In this document: one piece after another, positions 17,772-28,812 of the stretch
Numbering within the stretch: position 1 is the first letter of the stretch
How the letters are laid out: every line of letters begins with the position of its first letter
Assembly (NCBI RefSeq): GCF_006716465.1
Contig: NZ_VFPB01000005.1
Span: 248,001 to 312,000, forward strand
Length of the DNA: 64,000 nucleotides
From: Pseudoxanthomonas sp. 3HH-4
GTDB taxonomy: Bacteria > Pseudomonadota > Gammaproteobacteria > Xanthomonadales > Xanthomonadaceae
Reading direction: 5' to 3'
The notes under the pieces: model-generated
What the model was told of the DNA's origin: nothing
Seen by the model: only the letters and a program-made list of their open reading frames with translations
Databases searched by the model: none
Position numbers and translations under genes: made by a program

Positions 17772-20192
17772 TCAGAACGTGTAGCGCACCCGCGTGTAGT
17801 AGTACGCGCCGTTGCTGCCGATCGGCGACAGCACGTCGTAGGGCAGGTTGCCGAAATAGGAGATGTCCGCGCTCGACAGGTCCGGGTACTCGTCGGTCAG
17901 ATTCAGGCCGCCCAGCGCGACGCTCCACTGCGGCGAAAACCGGTATTCGACTTCCGCATCCAGCTGCCACTCGGCGCCGTAGGTCTGCTCCGGCTCGAAG
18001 CCACCGCCGAAGTTGAACACGCGCTTGGCGCTGCCATGGCGGGTGACGCGTCCAAGCAGCGACCAGGCCGTGCTGTCCCAACTGGCAGTGAAGATGCCGC
18101 GCGTGCGCGGTGCGGCATCGGTCAGCGTGTTGCTCTCTTCCACGCCGAACAGCACGTAGCCCGGATCGATCGCCAGTAGTTCGGCCGGCGTGGCGGCGAT
18201 GTTCTTCAATTCCGTCTTGGCGTAGCTGTAAGCGCCGGTCAGCAGCAGGTTGCCGTCGCCCAGCGCTTGCCGCCAGTTGGCCACCATTTCGGCGCCCTCC
18301 GTGCGGGTGTCTGCCGCGTTGATGAAGAAGTTGGCGCTCTGCACGCCGGGCACGCCGAAATTGTCCAGCACGAAATCGGTCAGCGCGTCGCCGCTGATGC
18401 GCTCGGTGATCGCCACGCGGTCGTCGATGTCGATGCGGAACACGTCCAGCGATACGTCGAAGTGATCGCCGATGCGACTGGTGAAGCCGAGGCTGAGGTT
18501 CAGCGCCTTCTCTGGGTCCAGGTCCTGCGCGCCGAGCGCCCGGGCGATGGGATTGTTGACCGACAGCAGGCGGCCCTGGGTGAGCTGGCCGGAGGCGTCG
18601 TAGCCGGTGGAGGTGGATTCGAAGCCGATCTGGCTCAGCGACGGCGCCCGGAAGTTGTTCGACACCGAGCCACGCAGCGCGAAGGCCGGCGCGAACTCGT
18701 AGCGGGCGGCCAGCTTGCCCGTCAGTTCGCCGCCGAAGTCGTCGTAGTGCTCGTAGCGCGCGGCGATGTCGGTGGTGAACTTCTCGCCCCACTGGCTGCT
18801 GAGACTGGCGTAGACGCTGGACACGTCGCGGTCGAGGTCGGCGGTGTCCTGCGGCGTCAGCCCACCGCCGGCCTGCGAGCCGGTCGGGCGGTCGGTGAAG
18901 GGACCGGCTGCGTACGAGGCGGGATCGCCTGCGCCGGTCTCGAAGGTTTCATGACGGAACTCGAGGCCGGTGGCGAACGTATGCGCGCCGAACACGCGGC
19001 TCAGATCGAGGTTGGCGAGCGTCTGTGCGGACTCGTAGTCGCCGGTCTTGAATCGCGTGGGACTGCTGGGCCCCAGCGAGGCGTTGAGCGAATTGCGCAG
19101 CCGGTAGGTGAATTCATTGCGGCCATGATTGAGGCTGGCGTCGTAATCCCAGTCGCCCCATTGCCCGCGCACGCCGGCCACGCCGGCCAAGTCCAGGTTC
19201 TCGCCTTCGGAGATCGGGCGGTAACCGTTCGGATAGACCTCTTTCCAGTTCGCCACGCCATCTGGGTAACGGAAGTAGTTGGCGCCTTCAGTGTCGCTCT
19301 GGTGGTAAGTGCCGAACGCGTAGAACTCTGCGGATTCGCCCAGCGGCACGGCCGCGTTGAGCCAGGCGTTGATGTCGCGCGAGCTGCCATCACCCAGCAC
19401 GTAGTTGCGCTGGCCGGCCAGCGCCAGGTTGTCGGGCGTCTGTTCTTCGAAGAACGGGATCTGGTCGAAGCCAGCGCGATTGGTGCCCTCGCGCTGCTTG
19501 TACTCCAGGCCCACCCGGAAGAAGCCGCCATCGCCGATACGGTCGCCGACCTGTGCACTGAAGAAGCCGCTCTGGCCGTCGGTGACGGTCTGGTCGATCG
19601 GCTCCACCTTCGTATGGTGCGCGCCATAGTTGGCCTCGAAGGCCCCGCCTTCCGGCGCATCGTTGAGGATGACGTTGATGACACCGGCGACGGCATCGGA
19701 GCCGTACTGCGCGCCAGCGCCGTCGCGCAGCACTTCGATGCGCTTGATCGCGCTGACCGGGATGGCATTGAAGTCCACCGGTGTATTGCCCTTGCCGATC
19801 TTGCTGTCGGTATTGACCAGCGCGCTGGTGTGGCGGCGCTTGCCATTGACCAGCACCAGCACTTGGTTGGGGCTCAGGCCGCGCAGCTGCGCGGCGCGGA
19901 TGTGGTCGGCGCCGCCGGAGTTGGACTGGCGCGGGAAGTTCAGCGACGGCAGCAGCGCCTGCAGTGCGCTGCCGAGTTCGCCGTTGAGCACGCCGGCCTT
20001 GCGGATGTCCTCGGCGGTCAGCACGTCGATGGGCGAAGTGGATTCCAGCGCGGTGCGGTCGGTGGCACGGGTGCCGGTGACGATCACGGCGTCCAGGTCG
20101 GTGGCGCCGGCAGGGGCGGTCTGGGCATGGGCGGGGAGGGCGAGCGCCAGCACGATGGCGGCGCCGAGCGGAGCAAGGGTGGGGTGGGACAT
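17772..20192 (-). CDS. TonB-dependent outer membrane receptor
   Basis: 806 residues from the ATG at 20192; the open frame runs further up but only the part from MSHPTLAPLGAA has a signal peptide (cleavage near AHA/QTA, residue 23). DLDAVIVTGTRA is the start of the mature protein. The plug domain has LRGLSPNQVLVLVNGKRRH, IKRIEVLRDGAGAQYGSDAVAGVINVIL. The beta barrel follows and ends in YTRVRYTF with the terminal Phe needed by the Bam machinery. The substrate is unknown. It is a paralogue of the receptor at 36921-39320, with nearly the same plug motifs. Its upstream region carries a triple half-site operator candidate. Confidence 0.93.
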   Translation of the reverse strand: MSHPTLAPLGAAIVLALALPAHAQTAPAGATDLDAVIVTGTRATDRTALESTSPIDVLTAEDIRKAGVLNGELGSALQALLPSLNFPRQSNSGGADHIRAAQLRGLSPNQVLVLVNGKRRHTSALVNTDSKIGKGNTPVDFNAIPVSAIKRIEVLRDGAGAQYGSDAVAGVINVILNDAPEGGAFEANYGAHHTKVEPIDQTVTDGQSGFFSAQVGDRIGDGGFFRVGLEYKQREGTNRAGFDQIPFFEEQTPDNLALAGQRNYVLGDGSSRDINAWLNAAVPLGESAEFYAFGTYHQSDTEGANYFRYPDGVANWKEVYPNGYRPISEGENLDLAGVAGVRGQWGDWDYDASLNHGRNEFTYRLRNSLNASLGPSSPTRFKTGDYESAQTLANLDLSRVFGAHTFATGLEFRHETFETGAGDPASYAAGPFTDRPTGSQAGGGLTPQDTADLDRDVSSVYASLSSQWGEKFTTDIAARYEHYDDFGGELTGKLAARYEFAPAFALRGSVSNNFRAPSLSQIGFESTSTGYDASGQLTQGRLLSVNNPIARALGAQDLDPEKALNLSLGFTSRIGDHFDVSLDVFRIDIDDRVAITERISGDALTDFVLDNFGVPGVQSANFFINAADTRTEGAEMVANWRQALGDGNLLLTGAYSYAKTELKNIAATPAELLAIDPGYVLFGVEESNTLTDAAPRTRGIFTASWDSTAWSLLGRVTRHGSAKRVFNFGGGFEPEQTYGAEWQLDAEVEYRFSPQWSVALGGLNLTDEYPDLSSADISYFGNLPYDVLSPIGSNGAYYYTRVRYTF

Positions 20193-20231
20193 GCGGGTCT
20201 CGTGGGGCGAGGGAGGAGGCGGGGTAAAATC

Positions 20232-20259
20232 TATCGCTATATTGCGATGAAGCGATATA
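20232..20259. promoter_or_regulatory. operator-like triple half-site in divergent promoter region
   Basis: ATCGC (20233-20237), GCGAT (20244-20248) and GCGATATA (20252-20259) form two overlapping dyads in an AT-rich island between the TonB receptor and the DUF3574 lipoprotein. It looks like a binding site for a dimeric repressor; the regulator is unknown. Confidence 0.45.
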
Positions 20260-20375
20260 TTAGCCGCCGCTGCGGGCTGTGTGTCATCTCCGCTGTCCAT
20301 CACCTTATGCCGTCGCGTCATATGGCCATCGCGGTGGCGTGCTCCATCCTGTCCTTCTTCCACGAGGTATTCCCC

Positions 20376-20849
20376 ATGTCCCATCGTGTTGTCTGGTTGC
20401 TGGTCCTTCTCGCGCTGGCCGGATGTGCGTCCACGCCGCCCGTCGCGCCGGCCCCTGCCACGACCGCCGCGCTGGAAGGCGATGCGCTGCGTCCGGCCAG
20501 CGCGAACGGCTGGGTGCGCAGCGAGCTGTACTTCGGCGTGGGGGAAGAGACGGGACCGGCCGACCGTCCCCAGGCCGAGCCGATCAGCGAGGCGACGTGG
20601 CGCGCCTTCCTGGACAAGGAAGTGACCGCGCGCTTCCCCGATGGCCTGACCGTGTTCGACGCCTACGGCCAGTGGCTGTTCCGCGGCGCGAAGGAACCCA
20701 ACCGGCTGAAGACCAAGGTGCTGGTGGTCCTGCACGAGGACACGCCGCAGCGCCGGGCCGACATCGAGGCGATCCGCCTGGCGTGGAAGCAGGCCACGGG
20801 CCACCAGTCGGTGCTGTGGTCGCGCCACGCGGTGGACGTATCGTTCTGA
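20376..20849 (+). CDS. DUF3574 domain lipoprotein
   Basis: 157 residues from the ATG at 20376. The signal peptide ends in the lipobox LALAGC (Cys17). The mature part reads SELYFGVGEETGP, then FLDKEVTARFPDGLTVFDAYGQWLF, matching the DUF3574 family of small secreted proteins of unknown function. The very long open frame upstream in the same phase is antisense to the TonB receptor and is not coding. It is divergent from that receptor and may share its operator. Confidence 0.85.
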   Translation: MSHRVVWLLVLLALAGCASTPPVAPAPATTAALEGDALRPASANGWVRSELYFGVGEETGPADRPQAEPISEATWRAFLDKEVTARFPDGLTVFDAYGQWLFRGAKEPNRLKTKVLVVLHEDTPQRRADIEAIRLAWKQATGHQSVLWSRHAVDVSF

Positions 20850-20858
20850 GTCGATCCG

Positions 20859-20897
20859 CTCCTTCCCCCGCGTGCGGGGGAAGGCTGGGATGGGGGC
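20859..20897. repeat. solo copy of the 39-bp DUF559-cassette repeat
   Basis: CTCCTTCCCCCGCGTGCGGG...GGCTGGGATGGGGGC; same orientation and nearly the same sequence as 10721-10759. No DUF559 gene is nearby. Confidence 0.8.
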
Positions 20898-20986
20898 AGG
20901 CGCGCGCGCAGACGATGATGTGCGTGCGACATACGCACGGGCGCGAGACGCGCGGCGCGACGCTTCGCGCGAGGGCGAAACCGGTC

Positions 20987-21042
20987 GGCTTCGTCGCCCC
21001 TACCCCACCCCTCCCCCGTGAACGGGGGAGGGGGCTTATCCT
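20987..21042. repeat. GC-rich palindromic intergenic repeat, pairs with 20859-20897
   Basis: GGCTTCGTCGCCCC followed by CTCCCCCGTGAACGGGGGAG and GGGGCTTATCC, the same layout as the repeat at 10617-10669. With 20859-20897 it brackets about 90 bases of GC-rich filler. Confidence 0.65.
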
Positions 21043-21087
21043 GCGTTCTCCGGTTCCCTCCTTTCCCTTCTCCTTCTCCGACCTCCC

Positions 21088-22671
21088 ATGACCGCATCGG
21101 CTTCTCCCGTGCGCCGCTGGTTCGTTCCCGGCGACCTCAACGGTTTCTTCGGCCTGGTGGTGGACAACCTGTCCATCCTCGGCTTCATCGCCGCCGCGCT
21201 GATCGGCATCTTCCAGTTCCCCGCCGAGGTGGTGTTCACCCGCATGTTCCCCGGCACCGCGCTGGGCGTGCTGGTCGGCAACCTGATCTACACGTGGATG
21301 GCGCACCGGCTGTCGGCGAAGACCGGGCGTGACGACGTCACGGCGATGCCGCTGGGCCTGGATGCGCCCACCAGCATCGGCATGGCGCTGCTGGTGCTGG
21401 GCCCGGCGTTCGTCGGCTTCAAGCAGGCGGGCATGGACGAACAGGCGGCGGCAACCGCCACCTGGCAGCTCGGCATGGCCTCGCTGGTGGTGATGGGCGT
21501 GCTGAAGCTGGTGCTGTCGTTCTTCGGCGATGCGGTCACGCGCGCGGTGCCGCGTGCCGGCCTGCTGGGTTCCATCGGCGGCGCGGCGCTGACGCTGCTG
21601 GGCTTCCTGCCGCTGATCGAAACGCTGCGCCAGCCCATCGTCGGCTTCGTCACCTTCGGCCTGCTGCTATACGTGCTGGTGGCGAAGGGGAAGCTGCCGG
21701 TGAAGATTCCCGGCGTGCTGCTGGCCTTCATCGTCGGCACCACGCTGTATTACGCGCTGGGGCTGTCCGGTCTCGGCGCGCCGGGCTTCAAGGTGCCGGA
21801 TGCCGTGCCGCTGGCGGTGACGCTGCCACTGCCCACGCTGGGCTGGCTGGATGGCCTGGCCTACACCGTGCCCTATCTGCCGCTGCTGCTGCCGTTCGGC
21901 CTGCTGATGGTGGTGGGCGGCATCAACGTCAGCGAAAGCGCACGCGCCGCCGGCGACGATTACCGCACGCGCGACGTGCTGCTGGCCGAAGCGGTGTCCA
22001 CGCTGGTGGCCGGTTTCTGCGGCGGCGTGGCGCAGACCACGCCCTACATCGGCCAGCCCGCCTACAAACACATGGGCGCGCGCAAGGGCTACACGCTGCT
22101 GACAGGTCTTTTCATCGGCCTGGGCGGCGTGCTGGGCTACGTGTCGGGGCTGGTGCAGTGGCTGCCGGTGGCGGTGCTGGCGCCGATCATTGTTTACGTG
22201 GGCCTGGACATCACCGTGCAGGCCTTCACCGAAACGCCGCGCAAGCACGCCATCGCGGTGGCGCTGGGCTTCCTCCCGTCGGTGGCCTACCTGCTGACGA
22301 TCAAGTTCGGCAATCCGGCGTGGATCGCGCCGGACCGCTTCGCCGCCCTGTACGAGGGCGTCGACGGGCACGGTCTGCCCGACCTGGCCACCATCGTCAC
22401 GCTGGGCAACGGCTTCATCATCACCGCGATGATCTGGACCACCGCGCTGGTGGCGATGATCGATGGGCGTAATGGCCGTGCCGTGGCCGCGCTGCTGGTC
22501 GGCGCGGTGCTGACGCTGTTCGGCATCATCCACTCGGTGGATCCGCGCGGCGGCATCTACCTGCCGTGGGACGTGGAAGGCCTGCGCGCGACCATTCGGT
22601 GGCAGTTCGCCGGTGCGTACGCCGCGCTGGCTGTGCTGCTGGGCCTGCTATCGCTGCAGAAGAAGCCGTAG
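21088..22671 (+). CDS. NCS2-type (AzgA-like) nucleobase permease
   Basis: 527 residues with about 12-14 membrane helices. The order of features fits the NCS2/AzgA superfamily: an N-terminal WFVPGDLNGFFGLVVDNLSILGF, the GLDAPTSIGMALLVLGPAF segment, ESARAAGDDYRTRDVLLAEAVSTLVAGFCGGVAQTTPYIGQPAYKHMGARKGYT (resembling the signature helix region), and a late FGIIHS. Transport of a purine, pyrimidine or related compound with protons is likely; the exact substrate cannot be read. The stop codon TAG is part of the following GTAG-ended repeat. It appears to be a single-gene unit. Confidence 0.82.
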   Translation: MTASASPVRRWFVPGDLNGFFGLVVDNLSILGFIAAALIGIFQFPAEVVFTRMFPGTALGVLVGNLIYTWMAHRLSAKTGRDDVTAMPLGLDAPTSIGMALLVLGPAFVGFKQAGMDEQAAATATWQLGMASLVVMGVLKLVLSFFGDAVTRAVPRAGLLGSIGGAALTLLGFLPLIETLRQPIVGFVTFGLLLYVLVAKGKLPVKIPGVLLAFIVGTTLYYALGLSGLGAPGFKVPDAVPLAVTLPLPTLGWLDGLAYTVPYLPLLLPFGLLMVVGGINVSESARAAGDDYRTRDVLLAEAVSTLVAGFCGGVAQTTPYIGQPAYKHMGARKGYTLLTGLFIGLGGVLGYVSGLVQWLPVAVLAPIIVYVGLDITVQAFTETPRKHAIAVALGFLPSVAYLLTIKFGNPAWIAPDRFAALYEGVDGHGLPDLATIVTLGNGFIITAMIWTTALVAMIDGRNGRAVAALLVGAVLTLFGIIHSVDPRGGIYLPWDVEGLRATIRWQFAGAYAALAVLLGLLSLQKKP

Positions 22672-22735
22672 GGCGGGCCCTGGCCCGCCACGCCTCGCAG
22701 CCATGCACAGGAAGGTGGGCCAGGGCCCACCCTAC
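22668..22735. repeat. GTAG-class REP pair between permease gene and clpB
   Basis: GTAGGGCGGGCCCTGGCCCG (from 22668) and inverted GGTGGGCCAGGGCCCACCCT ending CTAC at 22735. It has the same architecture as 9541-9608. The first GTAG contains the TAG stop of the permease gene. It could act as a 3' stabilising hairpin or terminator. Confidence 0.75.
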
Positions 22736-22758
22736 GTTGAACCCGGGTCTCAGCCGGT

Positions 22759-22786
22759 CTTGAAACACCGGCGCTTAACCTCATCT
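22759..22786 (+). promoter_or_regulatory. RpoH (heat-shock) promoter of clpB
   Basis: CTTGAAA (22759-22765), a 13-base spacer and CCTCATCT (22779-22786), close to the sigma-32 consensus CTTGAAA-N13-15-CCCCATNT. It lies 53 bases upstream of the clpB start. Confidence 0.8.
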
Positions 22787-22838
22787 CGGTAGCATCGGCT
22801 GGCATTCGCCGGCCCCTACTTTTCCTGAGGTTCTCCCG

Positions 22839-25448
<2,610 letters not shown>

Positions 25449-25496
25449 GTCCTGCCGCCGGGCTGCGCACCACCAAGGTGTAGAGGTCGGGCATCG

Positions 25497-25523
25497 GGTG
25501 CGGACCGCGTATGCGGCCGCACC
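25497..25523 (+). terminator. possible terminator hairpin after clpB
   Basis: GGTGCGG (25497-25503) pairs with CCGCACC (25517-25523); the inner bases CCGC/GCGG extend the stem with one mismatch. There is no clear T-tract, so it is only a candidate. Confidence 0.4.
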
Positions 25524-25676
25524 TCGAAACCGGTCGCGACGGCCGCACAGCCGACTCACATTAGCGTCGCGCTTATCGCATTGTCGTTGACGGCGGAGTA
25601 ACGTCGGCTCCGGCGCGATGCGGAAAGCGGGGGCTTGTCCGCACTGGCGTCATCCCGGGGGGGAGGAGACGCAACG

Positions 25677-27914
25677 ATGGTTTCGCGACGTCGCGCTTGG
25701 TGGGTGGACGCGTGTGTGGTCTCGTTCGCGTGCTGGCTACTGCAGGGCGTCAGCGTCGACTACAGCGCGCGCTTCTTCCATCATGCAGCGCTCTCCGGCG
25801 ACGCCTCGCTGGTGCATGCGCATGCGGGCCTGCTGCTCGGCGTGGCATTGCTGGGTGGCGATCGGCGCGTCCTCGCCACGGCCTTCTTCACGAGCTTCCT
25901 GCATTGGTGGTGGCGCGCCCGACTGCAGGATCCCCCCGAATCCTATGTGGCGGGCTTCGCCGTCGCGATGGTGCTGCAGTGGCGCTGGACCGAGTTGTGC
26001 GCCCGCTGGGCAGGTGGCCCCTTCCGGGGTGGGCGCCGCCTGAAGGTATCGGGGATGTTCCGCTACGCCGTGGCGGGCCTGTTCCTTTTTCCCACCGGCT
26101 GGACGCTGTTGTCGGCCGCCGTCGCCTGGACGCATGGCGAACCGTTCGCCGCCGTCGCCAACACGTCGGCGCAGCTGTGGCTCGCCAAGCACGTGGGGGT
26201 GGGCGCGGTCACGCTGCCCTTCCTGCTGCTGTGGACCGATGACTGGTTGCGGCGCGCCATGCGCCGCCGCTGGGTGGCCGTTGTGACATGGCTGTGCGCA
26301 AGCGTGCTGGCTGCGCATGTGCTGCAAGCGTGGCCCTCATGGCGGTGGGTGGAACTGGTCTACGACTATCGCGCGCTGGCCGGCGTGTTGCTGGGCATCG
26401 CCATGCTGCTGTGGCGTGTCGAGTACTCCATGCCTTTGCTGACGTCGATGCACCTGATCCTGCTGCATGGCCTGACGGACCAGGCGGGGCAAGCCGCCTC
26501 GCCGTCGCAAGTGATGGGCCTGCTGGCGCACCTGGTCGAATGCAATTTCATGGTGCTGATCCTGGCAGTGCTGTTCCTGCTCAATCGCGAGCGCAAACAC
26601 AGGTATCACCATCTCCGCGCGATGTGCCGCCACGACGCGAGTAGCGGTCTGGACAACGCCCATGCGCTGCGCGAGGCGTGGCGCACATCGCCCACGCGGC
26701 CCGCGGTGCTGGGCTTCCTGTTGCTGGATCAGGTCGAGCGCGTGCTGGGAAGCTACGGTTGGCGAGCGCAGTCGCAGCTGCTGCGGGAGATCGGCAGGGA
26801 AATGGTGCCACTGGCGCGTCCCTACCACATGGGGGGCGGGAAGTTCGTGTTGCTGCCGCTCGGAGCCGAGCAGGCCGGGGCCAGTGCCGGGAAGATGGAG
26901 GAGATCCTGAGACGGCTGCAGGCGTTCGTGTTCCAGTGGCATGGCGCACAGCTGCGGGTAAGTCCATACCTGGGCGTCGCACCCTGCGACCGGGCGGGCG
27001 TGGAGGCACTGGACGAATGCCTGGCCAATGCGTGCGACGCCGCCCTGCGTGCACGGGAGGTGGGCGAACACAATCCAGTGCCCTGCGAACCCAGTCCGTT
27101 GGGCAGGCCCGATGCGCAGGCACGGCGACATCGGCTGGTCGCCGCCGCCGAGGCGCTGGCCTGCGTGCATGCCGGCAGGGTGGAGCTTTACGTGCAACCC
27201 ATCGTAGCCCTGGCCGGCCAGCCCTCGGCGGGGTTCCAGGGCGAGGTCCTGTGCCGGCTGCGCACGGCGCAGGGCAGCCTTTTGCTTCCCAACGAATTCA
27301 TCGCCGACCTCGAGGCGGGCGGTCACGCGTCCGAACTGGACATCGCGGTGATCGAGTGCCTGTTCCAATGGCTGCGGACGCACCCGCTCGCGATCCCGCG
27401 TATCGCCAGGCTCGGCATCAACCTCAGCGGCAAGAGCGTGGCCTCCGCGTCGTTCCGCGCGCGCTTCGCGGAACTGCTGCGGCAGGCGCCGCTGCCGCAT
27501 GCCGCGCTGTGCTTCGAGCTGACCGAAACGGCTGTGATCGCCAGCCAGGAGCCGGTGCTGCGCCTGTTCCACGACCTGCGCGCGCGCGGCTGCTCCCTGT
27601 CCCTGGACGACTTCGGCAGCGGCATGCAGAACTTCGAACGCCTCAGGCAGGTGCCGGTGGACAGCCTGAAGATCGATGGCCAGTTCGTACGCAACATGCA
27701 GAGCCAGTCGCGCGATCTGGAGATCGTGCGCGCTGCTGTGGCGGTTGCCAAGGCCCACGGCCTCGCCACCGTGGCCGAGTACGTGGAGACCGCCGAGCTC
27801 GCCGACCAGTTGCGCGATCTGGGTGTGCAGTGGGGGCAGGGCTATCATTTCGGCCATCCGGTACCCATCGGCACGCGGCTGTTGCCGGACGTCGCGCCTG
27901 TGGCCTGTTCCTGA
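25677..27914 (+). CDS. membrane protein with degenerate GGDEF and intact EAL domain (c-di-GMP phosphodiesterase)
   Basis: 745 residues from the ATG at 25677, chosen because GGGAGGAGAC lies just upstream (itself in a G7 run, 25657-25663). About eight membrane helices form a MASE-like sensor (10-310). A GGDEF-like domain follows but its signature is HMGGGKFVLLPLG, so cyclase activity is not expected. The EAL domain keeps GEVLCRLR (EVL for EAL), NLSGKS, ELTETAV, LDDFGSG, LKIDGQFV, AEYVET and the QGYHFG end, so all metal and catalytic residues appear present. The likely role is c-di-GMP hydrolysis controlled by a membrane signal. The next genes downstream encode adhesive pili. Confidence 0.88.
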   Translation: MVSRRRAWWVDACVVSFACWLLQGVSVDYSARFFHHAALSGDASLVHAHAGLLLGVALLGGDRRVLATAFFTSFLHWWWRARLQDPPESYVAGFAVAMVLQWRWTELCARWAGGPFRGGRRLKVSGMFRYAVAGLFLFPTGWTLLSAAVAWTHGEPFAAVANTSAQLWLAKHVGVGAVTLPFLLLWTDDWLRRAMRRRWVAVVTWLCASVLAAHVLQAWPSWRWVELVYDYRALAGVLLGIAMLLWRVEYSMPLLTSMHLILLHGLTDQAGQAASPSQVMGLLAHLVECNFMVLILAVLFLLNRERKHRYHHLRAMCRHDASSGLDNAHALREAWRTSPTRPAVLGFLLLDQVERVLGSYGWRAQSQLLREIGREMVPLARPYHMGGGKFVLLPLGAEQAGASAGKMEEILRRLQAFVFQWHGAQLRVSPYLGVAPCDRAGVEALDECLANACDAALRAREVGEHNPVPCEPSPLGRPDAQARRHRLVAAAEALACVHAGRVELYVQPIVALAGQPSAGFQGEVLCRLRTAQGSLLLPNEFIADLEAGGHASELDIAVIECLFQWLRTHPLAIPRIARLGINLSGKSVASASFRARFAELLRQAPLPHAALCFELTETAVIASQEPVLRLFHDLRARGCSLSLDDFGSGMQNFERLRQVPVDSLKIDGQFVRNMQSQSRDLEIVRAAVAVAKAHGLATVAEYVETAELADQLRDLGVQWGQGYHFGHPVPIGTRLLPDVAPVACS

Positions 27915-28262
27915 CGGCGTGCCGACGGCCGCTTTGGACAGGAAACCAGGCGCGGATTTAGGCGCGGCGTCCGCTTCCCCGCCTCTCGTTGAGATTGAAA
28001 GTAGCGAATCTGCCGCCCCCAGCCCGAGGTTTCGATGAAGACGGCGGAGCTTGCTGGGGCACGGATCATCCGATCTTCCAGGCACACCACAACCGATAGT
28101 GCAGGTACGACGGGACTGGAACCGGCGCGTCTTCTCGCCGAATGGCACGGTGGAGTTTGCCTGTGATAACGCGTTTTGCGGACGAGGAGTCCGGGCTGCG
28201 GGGATGAGCGCGCTCATGGTGCCTGGCGCTCGCGCACGGGGTGTACGCCGATCCACTGTCGG
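27915..28262. other. non-coding stretch between EAL gene and duplicated pilus leader
   Basis: Nothing recognisable in these 348 bases. A 71-codon frame at 28051-28266 has no signal peptide, family motif or good ribosome site and is not called. Base composition falls from GC-rich to AT-richer towards 28260. Confidence 0.5.
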
Positions 28263-28324
28263 ATGACCGGCGATGAGGTGTCCGGACCGGCCAGCCTTTG
28301 ATGGATTAACTGTCAGAGGGGAGG

Positions 28325-28342
28325 ACTAAATGTGAGTTTAGT
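28325..28342. promoter_or_regulatory. ACTAAA-N6-TTTAGT dyad, first copy
   Basis: A perfect 6-bp inverted repeat with a TGTGAG centre, followed 18 bases later by TATAAC. The TTTAGT/TATAAC pair has promoter-like spacing, so the dyad could overlap a -35 region. Regulator unknown. Confidence 0.45.
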
Positions 28343-28599
28343 CGCGCGAGATAAATTTAATATAACAATTCTGTTCTGTGAGTGATCTCATTGTTTTTGT
28401 GAGTGCCGAAGTTCTATATCCGCTCGCGGATCTCCGGTTAACGCCTTGAATGAAGGAATGGGGGGCGGTTGAGGAGGGTGGAGCCTGCCAGCGCGTGTGG
28501 GGAAATCACAATGCTTTGCCAGAGGGATGGAAAGCCTATGACCGGCGATGAGTTGTCTGGATCGGCCAGCCTTTGATGGATTAACTATCAGAGTGAGAC

Positions 28600-28617
28600 A
28601 CTAAATGTGAGTTTAGT
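28600..28617. promoter_or_regulatory. ACTAAA-N6-TTTAGT dyad, second copy
   Basis: Exact copy of the dyad at 28325-28342, displaced by 275 bases, again followed by an AT-rich CATATAAC. Both dyads survive intact while surrounding bases differ between the copies, which hints that they matter. Confidence 0.45.
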
Positions 28618-28812
28618 CGCGCGAGATAAACTCCATATAACAATTATGTTCTGTGAACAATGTCGTTGTTTTTGTGGTCGCCGAAGTTCTATATCTGCTC
28701 GCGACTCTCCGGTTAACGCCTTGAATGAAGGAATGGGGCGCGGTTAAGGAGGGCGGAGCCCGCCAACGCGTGCGGGGAAATCACGATGCTTTGCCAGAGG
28801 GGTGGAAAGCCT

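Larger units (their letters stand above)
28263..28812 (+). repeat. 275-bp tandem duplication forming the leader of the Csu-type operon
   Basis: 28263-28537 and 28538-28812 are two head-to-tail copies of one 275-base unit, roughly 90% identical by eye. The unit ends exactly at the start codon of the first pilus subunit gene (28813). Each copy begins ATGACCGGCGATGAG and continues as a 12-codon frame ending TGA (MTGDEVSGPASL and MTGDELSGSASL). The second copy of this small frame is preceded by the same AGAGGG.TGGAAAGCCT ribosome-site sequence as the real gene. The units are clearly AT-richer than their surroundings and contain -10-like TATAAC sequences and a dyad (see 28325 and 28600). Confidence 0.92.

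Noticed and set aside
18267-20375. Long open frame antisense to the TonB receptor, in phase with the DUF3574 gene
   Set aside because: No domains, His/Gly/Arg-rich composition; only the part from 20376 with a lipoprotein signal is a real gene.
28051-28266. 71-codon frame before the duplicated leader, possibly a pilus-gene remnant
   Set aside because: No SCPU motif, signal peptide or ribosome site; similarity to the downstream genes could not be seen.
28263-28812. c-di-GMP (GEMM) or other riboswitch in the pilus leader
   Set aside because: The conserved GEMM core bases are not present; the clear feature is the tandem duplication and the simple dyad.
28263-28812. CRISPR array
   Set aside because: Only two long imperfect copies with no spacers; no array of short repeats was found anywhere in the window.
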